Shown here in pieces: positions 46,070 to 54,234 of a DNA stretch of 64,000 nucleotides (positions are counted from its first letter, which is position 1; every line of letters begins with the position of its first letter). A model generated the notes under the pieces. It did not search any database. It was not told where the DNA came from and worked only from the letters and a program-made list of their open reading frames with translations. Source of the DNA: Hyphomicrobium sp. (lineage in GTDB: Bacteria; Pseudomonadota; Alphaproteobacteria; Rhizobiales; Hyphomicrobiaceae). Where the stretch lies: NCBI RefSeq assembly GCF_019753045.1, contig NZ_JAIELN010000004.1, positions 1 through 64,000 of the forward strand, in the 5' to 3' direction. The position numbers and the translations under genes were made by a program.

Positions 46070-46330
46070 ATGCAAAGGCTCGCATTTTTTGCGGCGGTGA
46101 TGCTTGCTTTGTCGTCCGGTAGTGCTTTCGCGGTGAGCCAAGCTGTCAAGGATGCGTGCAGTTCCGATTACGCAGCCTATTGCAGCCAGCATAAAGTCGG
46201 CACGGAAGCCGCCAGACAGTGCATGCGGGAACATCGCAAAATGTTGACCGAGGATTGCATTCATGCGCTCGGGAAGTCGAGCGAAGTCACGCAGGCCGAC
46301 ATCGAGCTTTACAAGCGCGAGCACCAATAA
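46070..46330 (+). CDS. Small secreted Cys-containing protein of unknown function
   Basis: ATG at 46070 (GGAAG site) gives 86 residues. A signal peptide (1-21) precedes an all-helical body with four Cys in two pairs (DACSSDYAAYCSQH and QCMREHRKMLTEDC). This spacing suggests two disulfides in a small helical hairpin. No named family. Confidence 0.7.
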   Translation: MQRLAFFAAVMLALSSGSAFAVSQAVKDACSSDYAAYCSQHKVGTEAARQCMREHRKMLTEDCIHALGKSSEVTQADIELYKREHQ

Positions 46331-46396
46331 TTAGCCTGTTCGAGATATCCGGCGACCGCCGCCTCTGGTCGCGGGCGGCGGTGTGCTGCGCCCCGA

Positions 46397-47242
46397 TCAC
46401 CAACGCACCTTATGCAATGAGAAGAACCGGCTGAAGATTTTGCGCACGAGCGTGCTCGGTAATTTGCCGCGCGCGAAGTGCATGAACTTCGCCGTTGGCC
46501 CGACTGCATAGCGAAACTTGGGCCGCTTGGTCTCAAGAGCATCGGCGACCGCTTTGGCGACCTCTATCGGGTCCCGTGCAGCTTTTGCGACATGCGCGTC
46601 AACCTCAACTTCGAGATGGTGCAGCATGGGAAAGTAAGGACTCGTCTTTGGCAGGACGCGCGGCGAGCTTTCCCAGATGCTCGTTTTGTACGCTCCGGGC
46701 TCGACCAATATGATATCGATATTGAAATGCTCGACCTCGTAGGCGAGGGATTCCGCCCAGCCTTCGATCGCCCATTTGGATGCCGTGTAAGGTGAGTTCG
46801 CCGGCATGCCAGCGAAGGCAGCTTCGCTCGAGATGATGACAATGCGTCCGCGCCGCTGAGCGCGGAATGACGGCAGCAAGCGCTTCGTTAGCGCCAGAAC
46901 TCCGAAATAATTGACCTCCATCACATGGCGCACGTGTTGTTCATCCAGATCCTCGAACACGCCGCCGACTGCGACGCCGGCGTTTTGGACGACGGCATCG
47001 AGAGTGCGATCAGAGAGGTTAAGGCTTGCGACCGCGCGGTCGATGGATTGCGGATCGGTCACGTCCAGCTGCTCTATCCGGACGTTAGAGCTCGCTCCCG
47101 CGGCGGCCAGCGCACGGTCGAGTTCGTTCCGTTTTGCGAGGTCGCGCATGGTGGCGACGACGTCCCAGCCCCGTTTTGCAAGCTCGACAACCGTCACTAG
47201 ACCGAAGCCGGACGATGTTCCGGTAACGAGAACTGTTGGCAT
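46397..47242 (-). CDS. Short-chain dehydrogenase/reductase
   Basis: A 281-residue SDR of classical type. The cofactor motif TGTSSGFG is at residues 7-14, the NAG motif follows in VVQNAGVAV, and the catalytic residues are Ser in IVIISSEA and YTASK (Tyr and Lys). The long C-terminal region (EVEVDAHVAKAARDPIEVAKAV) resembles the retinol dehydrogenase-like SDRs. The substrate is unknown. Confidence 0.92.
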   Translation of the reverse strand: MPTVLVTGTSSGFGLVTVVELAKRGWDVVATMRDLAKRNELDRALAAAGASSNVRIEQLDVTDPQSIDRAVASLNLSDRTLDAVVQNAGVAVGGVFEDLDEQHVRHVMEVNYFGVLALTKRLLPSFRAQRRGRIVIISSEAAFAGMPANSPYTASKWAIEGWAESLAYEVEHFNIDIILVEPGAYKTSIWESSPRVLPKTSPYFPMLHHLEVEVDAHVAKAARDPIEVAKAVADALETKRPKFRYAVGPTAKFMHFARGKLPSTLVRKIFSRFFSLHKVRW

Positions 47243-47528
47243 GATCGGAAAACCTCTCCCGGGTTAGGGTCATCCAGGAGATTACGCGAGCAGCGGCTCC
47301 GGGGCGAGGTCGCGCTGTTACCTGGGGAACAGAGGCCCGCATCGCACGCGTGCTCTAGTCTGGCTGGCCGGTTGCCGCATCGCGGTGTCGGTCGCGAAGC
47401 GCCTAGTCTGTGGACCCGCCGGCTCACAGGTTGGGTGTGAAGCGGCCGACTCCCCGGCGCGACAGCTGGCCCCAGACTTCGGCCCTGGTCGAGAAAGGTC
47501 TGGCGGAGCCGGGCGGCAGCTGGCGCCG

Positions 47529-47882
47529 CTATAGCAATCGCAGCGGGTCGGTGTGGCGGCGCGATTTGCCTTCGAAGAACGAACCGTTTTCCAGCAATAA
47601 CCGCTTGTGCACGATGTCAGCGTTGACCGAGCAGGCGGCTTTGAGCGTCAGCAGGTTTGCGAAAATCTCGCCCGTAACCTCGCCCATCACCGTCACCTCT
47701 TCGGACTTGATCGTTCCTTCGATCACACCGCGTTCGGTGACAATGAGCGAGAGGCAATTAACGTCGCCAAGGACGGTCCCATCGACGACGACGGGGCCAG
47801 GGTAATCTACGCCCCCTTCAATCGTCGCCGTGCGCGGGATGGAAAGCGTGCGGCCGATGCTTGCCGGCTTTCGCTCGATCAT
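47529..47882 (-). CDS. Bactofilin (polymer-forming cytoskeletal protein)
   Basis: The 117-residue protein has the bactofilin beta-helix pattern: TIEGGVDYPGPVVVDGTVLGDVNC, VTERGVIEGTIKSEEVTVMGEVTGEIFANLLTLKAACSVNADIVHKRLLLENGSFFEG. Bactofilins form filaments that localise envelope functions such as stalk or wall growth. In prosthecate bacteria they often sit at the cell pole, which would fit a budding Hyphomicrobium, but that role is inferred. Confidence 0.88.
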   Translation of the reverse strand: MIERKPASIGRTLSIPRTATIEGGVDYPGPVVVDGTVLGDVNCLSLIVTERGVIEGTIKSEEVTVMGEVTGEIFANLLTLKAACSVNADIVHKRLLLENGSFFEGKSRRHTDPLRLL

Positions 47883-48080
47883 TGATATCGCCCCATAGCT
47901 GATGCCGTTTTGCGCATGGACACTTTTGGAGAGATTGGTGGCGAATTTCGGGCCCGACCGGCCTATTTGCCGTTTCGCCTCAAATTGTTTTCGCGGCGGC
48001 TTGCAACTCCGCTTGCGTGCTCGCAGCCAATCGTATTAGCAACCGCCCGGAAACCGGCACTAACAGGAGTCTTTATTGTC

Positions 48081-48368
48081 ATGGCGGAGAACACGACTAC
48101 GAACGCGGCGATTGCAGACCTGAAGCGCGAGATCGCCGAGCTCTCGGGGCTGTCGCTCGCCACGGGCGTCATCCTCACGCAGCTGCTGCAGAAAATCGCC
48201 AGCCGCGAGATGAACCCCCAGGCATCCGCCACCACGATCGTATCCAACGCGCGCGCGGCAATCGAAAGCTTCACCACGCAAGAGGGGTCAGATCCCGTGA
48301 TGAAAGCGCGGGCGCTCGACGCGGTGAAGCAATACGAGGATCAGATCCGCTCGGTGCTTCGGGATTAG
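48081..48368 (+). CDS. Small soluble protein of unknown function
   Basis: ATG at 48081 gives 95 residues, all helical (AIADLKREIAELSGLSLATGVILTQLLQKIASREM, then VMKARALDAVKQYEDQIRS). No signal peptide or motif of known function. Single gene. Confidence 0.65.
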   Translation: MAENTTTNAAIADLKREIAELSGLSLATGVILTQLLQKIASREMNPQASATTIVSNARAAIESFTTQEGSDPVMKARALDAVKQYEDQIRSVLRD

Positions 48369-48534
48369 GAATTTTGCCGGCGCGCGGCGGCCCGGTTCTC
48401 TGTCGCGTCTAGCGACCGTGGCTGGCCGCACGCCGCAACATTTCGCGAAGCAACCTTGTTGGCCATTCGGCTTCGCGAATCCCGCCGTGTGCAAGAGGGG
48501 CTGCGTTCGCCTCGCGGAAATCGACCACTGCACA

Positions 48535-48729
48535 CTAGGCCTCGCGTGGTCTAATCCGCTTCAGGAATTCCCATACCGGCAGGGCCGTTAGACCCCCGAC
48601 GAAACCTCCGATGTAGCTCGGCAACGGGAAGTTGAGAATGGAGAGCCACACCCGGCCGGCAATCCAACTCACGAACAGCATCGCGATGACGGTAATGAGA
48701 AGGCGCTGCCAGAAGGGAAGGTGGTACAT
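48535..48729 (-). CDS. Small membrane protein of unknown function
   Basis: 64 residues with two hydrophobic segments (about 8-30 and 38-54) and a basic tail (KRIRPREA). An ATG with a GGAAGG-type site lies upstream. Unknown family. Confidence 0.5.
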   Translation of the reverse strand: MYHLPFWQRLLITVIAMLFVSWIAGRVWLSILNFPLPSYIGGFVGGLTALPVWEFLKRIRPREA

Positions 48730-48857
48730 GGCGTGGGTCCGAGATGGCTGAGGAAATTATTGCGAGACTGCCCGCCGATGCGTAACGGCATTCTATATTA
48801 GATCGGGATGTTCGTCCGCGTTAGGGGGATTACCTTCGTTTTGCACGATGCTATCCC

Positions 48858-50030
48858 TCACATACTTCGCGTATATTTCGCATAGAGCGTTTTCATCACA
48901 TCCAGCGTGGCCGGGTCGGCTCTGGTGCCGGCGATATTGGTCGCGACAACGATTGCCAAGTCACGATCGACATCGACAATGACGGACGCGAAGTTCATGC
49001 CGTTCGAGCCGTTGTGCGTCAGTAGCGGTTTATCTGACCAGTCGAACTTCGACAGACCCCAGCCAAGTGCGTAGGATCCAGTCTTCGGCGTGCCGGGCTT
49101 CGGGTTCTTGATCTCCATGTCGACGACCGGCTGATGGATGCGCTTCAGCGTCTCCGGTTTCACGAGCGCCGGTCCGCGCTTGCCTTCGCCTGCGTTCCAT
49201 CCGGCCCAGGTCGCGAAATCCTTGATGCTCATGTGCGCGAGCCCGGCGGGGCCGAGGGAACTTGGGAGATCGGCCGGTTGGCCCCAGGGGAATGGGGTCA
49301 CCTTGCCTTTGTCGTCGACGCGATGGCCGACCGGAGCGTCGTACTCGCCGAACGTCGCTTGCGCGCCAAGGCCGGCGGTCTTGAGGTCGAGCGGCATATA
49401 AATGCGTTCGAACATCAGCCGTTCCCAAGGCTTGCCGGAAGCCTTCTCGATCATCGCCCCGGCGATGACATAACCGAGGTTCGCGTACTGAAATTTGCCC
49501 GACTTTCCAAAGCTTGGGTCGTGCTTCGAGCCCCAATCCTTGATCATTCGCAAGCGCCAATCGGTGAGCGAGTGGTCGTGCGCGTCCGCGTCGAAGTAGA
49601 GCCTGCCGATCTCCTCGTTGTCCGTCGCCACGCCGCCTGTGTGCGAGAGAAGCTCGCGCAGCGTGATGGCGCCAAATTTTGGCCTGAGACCGGGGATGAC
49701 TGGGCCTAGCACCTCGCTGATGGTCGAGTCCCAGCGGAGCTTGCCTTCATCGACCAGCATGCCCGCGAGCGTCGCCGTCATGGCCTTGGTGTCGGAGCCG
49801 AGGTGGAAGCGGTCGTCGACCGTCACGGGCGCGTCCCTGCCGGAAACGCGGACGCCGACCGCGCCGGCCGCGACGAGTTTTCCGTCCTTCACCACTGCGG
49901 CTGCGAGGGCCGGCAGTTGGTATTTGGTGCGGATGGGATCGAGGATCGTGTTTAGGTTCTCTTCGGCGAGCGCGGGGCCTGTGCAATTCAAGGCGACGAG
50001 CGTTGCGAGGAAGGCGAAAAGGACGCGCAT
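48858..50030 (-). CDS. Beta-lactamase-family serine hydrolase
   Basis: A 390-residue exported enzyme of the class C/PBP4-like esterase group. A signal peptide lies at about 1-22. The catalytic SXXK is in LGSDTKAMTATLAG, the YXN motif in FQYANLGYVIAG, and a HNG segment (LLTHNGSNGMNF) replaces the KTG box. Members act as peptidases, esterases or, rarely, beta-lactamases; the substrate is unknown. Confidence 0.88.
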   Translation of the reverse strand: MRVLFAFLATLVALNCTGPALAEENLNTILDPIRTKYQLPALAAAVVKDGKLVAAGAVGVRVSGRDAPVTVDDRFHLGSDTKAMTATLAGMLVDEGKLRWDSTISEVLGPVIPGLRPKFGAITLRELLSHTGGVATDNEEIGRLYFDADAHDHSLTDWRLRMIKDWGSKHDPSFGKSGKFQYANLGYVIAGAMIEKASGKPWERLMFERIYMPLDLKTAGLGAQATFGEYDAPVGHRVDDKGKVTPFPWGQPADLPSSLGPAGLAHMSIKDFATWAGWNAGEGKRGPALVKPETLKRIHQPVVDMEIKNPKPGTPKTGSYALGWGLSKFDWSDKPLLTHNGSNGMNFASVIVDVDRDLAIVVATNIAGTRADPATLDVMKTLYAKYTRSM

Positions 50031-50297
50031 GAAACACCCGTTTTTTGTGACGATAGCTCGGAATGCCACATGCTGTCCCGGCTGACGGCCGATCCGATCG
50101 GGGTTTGGTTTAGCGCCGGTTAAAACGACATCGTTCGACGGTATTTCGAACACCAGTAATGCCAGAAAGGGCCTTGGATATGCGATGAGTGCTTATATGG
50201 ATTGTCCAAAATCAATATGTGTCCGTTGCGACGCGGGTAGGGTCACCTCGACGAAGCGCAACGCAACCCGACAGAGGGGCAAACAAAGGGGGCAGGC

Positions 50298-50660
50298 ATG
50301 GGAAATCTCTACAACTGCATCCGGATCATCGTAATGGCGCTCGGCACGCTCGCCGCGGTGTCGCCAGGCTTTGCCGCGCAGCCGGATGATGATGACGCTG
50401 CCGCTAAAGGCCTGGCGATCCTCGAGAAGAATTGCGCGCGATGCCATGCGCTGGGACTGACGGGCGCCAGTCCGCATCCGCAGGCGCCGCCGTTCCGAGA
50501 CGTTGTCGAGCGCTATCCGGTTGAAGACCTCGAGGAATCGCTGGCCGAGGGCATCGTCTCGGGGCATCCCGACATGCCGGAATTCACCTTCGAGGCGGAT
50601 GAGGTCAATTCGATCGTGACTTACCTCAACAGCCTGAAGGCGAAAGAGAACGCAAAATAG
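50298..50660 (+). CDS. Periplasmic c-type cytochrome
   Basis: A 120-residue monohaem cytochrome c. The signal peptide is at about 1-26, the haem-binding CARCH lies in LEKNCARCHALGLTG (Cys46-His50), and the axial Met is in HPDMPEFTF. It likely shuttles electrons in the periplasm. The convergent gene at 50672 encodes an oxidase-subunit-like membrane protein, so the pair may be functionally linked. Confidence 0.9.
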   Translation: MGNLYNCIRIIVMALGTLAAVSPGFAAQPDDDDAAAKGLAILEKNCARCHALGLTGASPHPQAPPFRDVVERYPVEDLEESLAEGIVSGHPDMPEFTFEADEVNSIVTYLNSLKAKENAK

Positions 50661-50671
50661 TGATCCACCCT

Positions 50672-51052
50672 TCAGGCGCGGCGCACGGACGGCCAGGCGA
50701 CGATCGCGAAAAGGATCATCGACGCCAACAATCCAACCGACCCCGCAGCGGCGAAAGGCTCGCCGGCTTCGGCGCGTCCCGTGAAGATCTGCACGAGGCC
50801 GGCGAGCATGATCAGCAGGCTCGCCTCGGCAAGCCAGAAATGCGCGGCTGCGAGGCGGCTCTTAGCTGCGGCGGGGAAGAGATGATAGAAAAATCCGAAT
50901 AGCGCGAAGCTGACCCAGCCGACGACGAGCAGGTGCGCGTGCGTCGGCATTTGGGTGTGGTCTTTCGTCATGCCCATTATGAGACCCAGCGTCATGCCGA
51001 GCACTGCGTAAATCAGCGCGGATGCGAAGAAGCGGCTTGCTAATCCGGTCAT
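50672..51052 (-). CDS. Membrane protein resembling part of a haem-copper oxidase subunit I
   Basis: The 126-residue protein has four transmembrane segments. The middle contains MPTHAHLLVVGWVSFALFGFFYHLFP, which resembles the TM2 region of cbb3-type or nitric-oxide-reductase subunit I (His-containing helix). It is far too short to be a complete oxidase subunit and no other oxidase genes are present. The role is unknown; haem binding through the His residues is possible. Confidence 0.6.
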   Translation of the reverse strand: MTGLASRFFASALIYAVLGMTLGLIMGMTKDHTQMPTHAHLLVVGWVSFALFGFFYHLFPAAAKSRLAAAHFWLAEASLLIMLAGLVQIFTGRAEAGEPFAAAGSVGLLASMILFAIVAWPSVRRA

Positions 51053-51177
51053 TGTCGTTCTCCCCCTTAGGACTGTCTTTTCCGCCAGTGGTGCCCAAAT
51101 GGCATTGAAGAAACGGTTGGCGAAGGCATTTCAGCCCGCCTGATTAGCCGTGGCCGAGAGATACGACAAGGAGTTCA

Positions 51178-51375
51178 GTGCTGAGATCGAATTGGCTGCT
51201 TTTGGCGGGTGCCGCATTGATGGCCAGCACGACACCTGGCGCGGCGGCGACCGTGATTTCGAGTATCGCCGGGCCCGTCGCCATGCCGCGGAACGCGCGG
51301 CTACTGATCGTACGACGACAAATCATAGCGCTTTTCGCGAGCGAATGCCGGGGGATAGCGGTTCCGCATCGCTGA
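51178..51375 (+). pseudogene. Possible decayed relative of the VE-ARA/RWG small secreted proteins
   Basis: A GTG at 51178 is preceded by the 12-mer AAGGAGTTCAGT, identical to the leader of the gene at 51990. The first 25 codons encode a similar signal peptide (NWLLLAGAALMASTTPGAAA). After that the frame (65 residues in all) no longer matches the VE-ARA/RWG motif, as expected after a frameshift or divergence. Confidence 0.35.
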
Positions 51376-51484
51376 TGTGTCTTTCCGCCGCCCGTGTGGC
51401 TGGAACAGGGGCGCGCGCATCGCGTTCCCAACAGCATGCGCGGGCATGTCAACGCCTGCTTAACCGAACAGACGGAGAGATCCA

Positions 51485-51778
51485 GTGAGCGCAACAAAGA
51501 AACGGAATTGGACGGCTGCGGCAGCGGCCGCATTGATGGTGGCATTCGTTGCCCCTATGGCGCAGGCGGACTCGATTTCCGGCGTCGAGGGCGCGCGTGC
51601 GAAGGAACGGCAGGGCCGATATTTGAACCGGCAGGATCGCGAGCAGCTGCGCCGATACGGCGGCAACGACGATTCCTGGCGCGGGTATCGCGGTTACGAC
51701 TACAGCTACGGGTACGATGGTCCGGGCGTCAGCGTGTACGTTGGTCCGCGTGGATATTACGGACCGTACGACTACTAA
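51485..51778 (+). CDS. Small secreted protein, VE-ARA/RWG family
   Basis: GTG start, 97 residues. The signal peptide (about 1-28) is followed by SISGVEGARAKERQGRYLNRQDREQLRRYGG and then a Tyr/Gly-rich tail (YRGYDYSYGYDGPG). The central pattern is shared with the products at 37964 and 51990. The leader and signal regions of the 51485 and 51990 genes align closely, indicating recent tandem duplication. A terminator follows at 51802. Function is unknown. Confidence 0.75.
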   Translation: MSATKKRNWTAAAAAALMVAFVAPMAQADSISGVEGARAKERQGRYLNRQDREQLRRYGGNDDSWRGYRGYDYSYGYDGPGVSVYVGPRGYYGPYDY

Positions 51779-51801
51779 TTGCATCGAATTGCACGGATAC
51801 G

Positions 51802-51832
51802 AGCGGCGGACTTCCGGTCCGCCGCTTTTTTT
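51802..51832 (+). terminator. Rho-independent terminator
   Basis: AGCGGCGGAC-TTCCG-GTCCGCCGCT is a perfect 10 bp stem followed by seven T residues. Confidence 0.92.
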
Positions 51833-51836
51833 GTTT

Positions 51837-51877
51837 GCCCACGGCGACACGCGTTCCGCGCGCCGGCCGCCGTGGGC
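51837..51877 (+). repeat. CCGGC hairpin repeat
   Basis: Outer stem GCCCACGGCG/CGCCGTGGGC (10 bp), unpaired A, inner CACGCG/CGCGCG, loop TTC, 3' CCGGC. The leader is ttttttgttt. It directly follows the terminator of the 51485 gene. Confidence 0.92.
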
Positions 51878-51989
51878 GTTTGGTGGAACGGTCGCGGGGC
51901 GTTCGAGTTGGCATCGCTATCAAGAGCACACAAGCGCATCCACTCCGGCCTGACGACTTGCGGCCGGATACGCGATAAGGAGTTCAGTC

Positions 51990-52223
51990 ATGAAAAGGAA
52001 TTGGACAGCTGCTGCGGGCGCAGCTTTGATCTTGGCGTCGTTCTTCGCTCCAATGGTTCAGGCGGATACAATTTCCAGTGTGGAGGCGGCTCGCGCAAAG
52101 GCGCGAACGGGATCGCCTTTGTCGCCGCGCGATCGCGCGATGCTGCGCAGATGGGGCACGAGCAGTGGCCATGACCTTCAGAGCGGCCGCAGTCATCGCC
52201 ATATACAGAACGGCGGGTATTAA
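51990..52223 (+). CDS. Small secreted protein, VE-ARA/RWG family
   Basis: 77 residues. Signal peptide (about 1-25), then TISSVEAARAKARTGSPLSPRDRAMLRRWG and a polar tail (SGHDLQSGRSHRHIQNGGY). The DNA leader AAGGAGTTCAGT and the signal region match its neighbour's closely. It is followed by hairpin repeats instead of a terminator. Function is unknown. Confidence 0.72.
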   Translation: MKRNWTAAAGAALILASFFAPMVQADTISSVEAARAKARTGSPLSPRDRAMLRRWGTSSGHDLQSGRSHRHIQNGGY

Positions 52224-52234
52224 GTTTTTGGTTT

Positions 52235-52247
52235 GCCCACGGCGACA
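52235..52247 (+). repeat. Half copy of the CCGGC hairpin repeat
   Basis: GCCCACGGCGACA repeats the left arm of the complete copy that starts 25 bp later; the right half is missing. Confidence 0.7.
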
Positions 52248-52259
52248 GGCTTTTGATTG

Positions 52260-52300
52260 GCCCACGGCGACACGCGTTCCGCGCGCCGGCCGCCGTGGGC
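52260..52300 (+). repeat. CCGGC hairpin repeat
   Basis: Identical in sequence to the copy at 51837 (outer stem GCCCACGGCG/CGCCGTGGGC). It lies between the convergent small secreted protein and VOC-protein genes. Confidence 0.92.
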
Positions 52301-52318
52301 ATTTGATGTGGCGCGAGC

Positions 52319-52792
52319 TCAGCCCCGACGGGCCTTCTCGATGGCGGCGACGTCGATCTTGCGCATGGTCATCATCGCTTTGAACGCGCGTTTTGCTTCG
52401 TCGCCGCCGGCCGCCAGAGCATCCATCAATACGCGCGGCGTGATCTGCCAGTTGACGCCCCATTTATCGCTGCACCAGCCGCACGCGCTCTCCTGGCCGC
52501 CGTTGCCGACGATGGCGTTCCAATAGCGGTCGGTTTCCTCCTGATCGTCGGTCGCGATCTGAAACGAGAAAGCTATGTTGTGCTTCACCTCCGGGCCGCC
52601 GTTGAGGCCGATGCACGGGATGCCGGCGACGGTGAATTCGACCACCAGGACGTCACCCTCCTTGCCCGCGGGGTAGTCGCCCGGCGCGCGGGTGATGGCG
52701 CCGACGGCGCTATCGGGGAAGGTCTTGGCGTAGAAGCGTGCGGCGGCTTCGGCGTCCTTGTCGTACCAGACGCAAATGGTGTTCTTGGGCAT
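52319..52792 (-). CDS. VOC-family (PhnB-like) protein
   Basis: A 157-residue vicinal-oxygen-chelate protein of the PhnB / 3-demethylubiquinone-methyltransferase-like subgroup: NTICVWYDKDAEAAARFYAKTFPDS, GDVLVVEFTVAGIPCIGLNGGPEV, then SACGWCSDKWGVNWQITP. The group is structurally close to glyoxalases but mostly of unknown activity. It follows the PhnA gene on the same strand, with a hairpin repeat between. Confidence 0.92.
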   Translation of the reverse strand: MPKNTICVWYDKDAEAAARFYAKTFPDSAVGAITRAPGDYPAGKEGDVLVVEFTVAGIPCIGLNGGPEVKHNIAFSFQIATDDQEETDRYWNAIVGNGGQESACGWCSDKWGVNWQITPRVLMDALAAGGDEAKRAFKAMMTMRKIDVAAIEKARRG

Positions 52793-52811
52793 CGTTCCTC
52801 CTTTTTTGATT

Positions 52812-52852
52812 GCGCCTTCCGACTCGCCTCCGGCGAGCCGGCCGGAAGGCGC
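52812..52852 (+). repeat. CCGGC hairpin repeat
   Basis: Outer stem GCGCCTTCCG/CGGAAGGCGC (10 bp perfect), unpaired A, inner CTCGCC/GGCGAG, loop TCC, 3' CCGGC. The leader is cttttttgatt. It sits between the PhnA and VOC genes. Confidence 0.92.
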
Positions 52853-52888
52853 GTTAGATGTTGCGCCGGTGAGAAGGCGCGTGCAGGA

Positions 52889-53233
52889 CTACGCCTTCTT
52901 GACGAACTCGGACTTGAGGCTCATGGGGCCGATGCCGTCGATCTTGCAGTCGATATCGTGATCGCTGTCGACAAGGCGGATGTTCTTCACCTTGGTGCCC
53001 ATTTTCACGACCTTGCTTGAGCCCTTCAGCTTCAGATCCTTGATGACGATGATCGTATCGCCGTCTTGCAATGTGTTGCCCGCCGAGTCCCGGTAGACCT
53101 TCGCGTCCTCGTCATCGCGCGCGGAGGTCGATTGGGGATCCCACTCGTGCGCGCACTCCGGGCAGACGTAGAGGTTGCGATCCTCGTAGGTGAATTCGGA
53201 GGAGCATTTTGGGCAGGGTGGCAGTGAGCTCAT
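52889..53233 (-). CDS. yjdM: PhnA/YjdM-type zinc-ribbon protein
   Basis: A 114-residue protein of the PhnA (YjdM) family. The N-terminal zinc ribbon has CPKC ([10 protein letters not shown]) and CPEC ([10 protein letters not shown]). The C-terminal beta domain ([31 protein letters not shown]) is characteristic. Despite the old name it is not part of phosphonate breakdown in most genomes, and the function is unknown. The internal ATG at 53233 is the family start. Confidence 0.94.
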   Translation of the reverse strand: MSSLPPCPKCSSEFTYEDRNLYVCPECAHEWDPQSTSARDDEDAKVYRDSAGNTLQDGDTIIVIKDLKLKGSSKVVKMGTKVKNIRLVDSDHDIDCKIDGIGPMSLKSEFVKKA

Positions 53234-53255
53234 TAAGTTTGCCTTTTTTGATTGC

Positions 53256-53292
53256 GCTTTGCGACTCGCGTTCCGCGAGCCGGCCGCAAAGC
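53256..53292 (+). repeat. CCGGC hairpin repeat
   Basis: Outer stem GCTTTGCG/CGCAAAGC, unpaired A, inner CTCGCG/CGCGAG, loop TTC, 3' CCGGC. The leader ttttttgattgc is nearly the same as that of the copy at 52812. It lies just upstream of the PhnA gene. Confidence 0.9.
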
Positions 53293-53396
53293 ACGAGGGG
53301 TGTTGTGCCGGCCACGTGTTGGTTCTTTCGTGCATAATTGAAGTGCGGTGAATGAGGCAACAAGCGCGCGCTACCGGCCGGCGAAGTCTCTTTGAC

Positions 53397-53434
53397 GCGC
53401 GTGCGACAGCCTTTGGGCAGCCGGCCGCACGCGC
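53397..53434 (+). repeat. CCGGC hairpin repeat
   Basis: Outer stem GCGCGTGCG/CGCACGCGC (9 bp perfect), 3' CCGGC retained, but the inner stem (CAGCC/GGGCAG) is damaged. Confidence 0.75.
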
Positions 53435-53490
53435 ATACGCACACGGCGGCTGGCTCCCCGGAGGGGAACGAAGAACGATGCAACAGGCAT

Positions 53491-53529
53491 GTGCTGGCGG
53501 CCGGCTCCGCGGAGCGGAGTCGTCAGCAC
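53491..53529 (-). repeat. CCGGC hairpin repeat, inverted orientation
   Basis: Read on the minus strand: outer GTGCTGACG/CGCCAGCAC (one mismatch), unpaired A, inner CTCCGC/GCGGAG, loop TCC, 3' CCGGC. The T-rich leader (tttttt) is on the minus strand upstream, as in other copies. Confidence 0.88.
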
Positions 53530-53725
53530 CAGCAAAAAAGCACGAAGCGGACGGGTTCCGCGGCGTTGGGTCTTCGCAATTTCAGTCTCGGAACCGGTCC
53601 GCTCCGTGACAGCCAAAGATCAGGGTTCCGGCAGGTCACTTAAGGAAGCGGGATATTCCGCACACGGTTTCTCTCATGCCGTGCGGATCTGCTTTCCGCC
53701 TTGACCGCATCGCGCGCGTGACGCG

Positions 53726-53850
53726 AGCGGGTGAGGCTGCCCCATCCGAACGCCGCGCGACGCCTCGTGCGATGCCCTTGCCGGATGGGTGAGGTGATTA
53801 TGGGGTGTGCGGAGGGAGCGAGGATAAGTTTTTTGGGGGGAACGTAGAAG
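53726..53850. repeat. Long diverged repeat, copy 1
   Basis: A stretch of about 125 bp with the shared words GGGTGAGGCT, GCGATGCCCTTGCCGGATGG, GTGAGGNGATTATG and a T6-G6 run. The same order of words recurs at 54414-54570. Confidence 0.75.
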
Positions 53851-53937
53851 GCGCTGGGTGCAAATCGAGAGCGCGGGGGTAAGTGCTTCGGGCCAAAAGT
53901 AGCCCAAAGCATCACGAGTCCACGTCTAGCTCCGCGT

Positions 53938-54234
53938 TCAGAAGCAAAGCCAGGCGCCTAAGCAGGTTGCGGGCGTCCCGCCCTTGCAGGCCATCTGCGA
54001 GGAGTGACACTCAATCATCCCCGAACCGGTGCAGGTGGTTTTCACGGGCCCCTTCCCTATAAGTCCTCGCCCGGCGATCGTATTCTTAAGTGCGTTTGTG
54101 GAGAACAGAACTGCCAAATCGTGGGTGACGTTATCGCCGATGGCTCCGACCCTCGTACATTCGGCTGCCTGAGCCGTCGCGGAAAGTGCGCCCACCATGA
54201 CCGCGGCCACGAAGCCTAACTTGAAAACCTGCAT
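53938..54234 (-). CDS. Small secreted Cys-rich protein of unknown function
   Basis: ATG at 54234 gives 98 residues. A signal peptide (about 1-23, ending ATAQA) is followed by six Cys in a short mature part (ECTRVG, TTCTGSG, ECHSSQMAC, TCLGAWLC). Three disulfides would make a compact secreted fold. It lies between the two long diverged repeats, outside the core gene order. No family is recognised. Confidence 0.6.
   Translation of the reverse strand: MQVFKLGFVAAVMVGALSATAQAAECTRVGAIGDNVTHDLAVLFSTNALKNTIAGRGLIGKGPVKTTCTGSGMIECHSSQMACKGGTPATCLGAWLCF

Larger units (their letters stand above)
53234..53937. other. 700 bp repeat-rich stretch without a gene
   Basis: Three hairpin repeats (53256, 53397, 53491) and further decayed copies (for example near 53447) are followed by a long diverged repeat (53726-53850), also found at 54414-54570. 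The frames that can be read through it are GC-rich arginine-type products with no family character. Confidence 0.6.

Noticed and set aside
53640-53915. 91-codon minus-strand frame in the long repeat
   Set aside because: A similar frame occurs in the second repeat copy, so it follows from the repeated DNA rather than coding selection.
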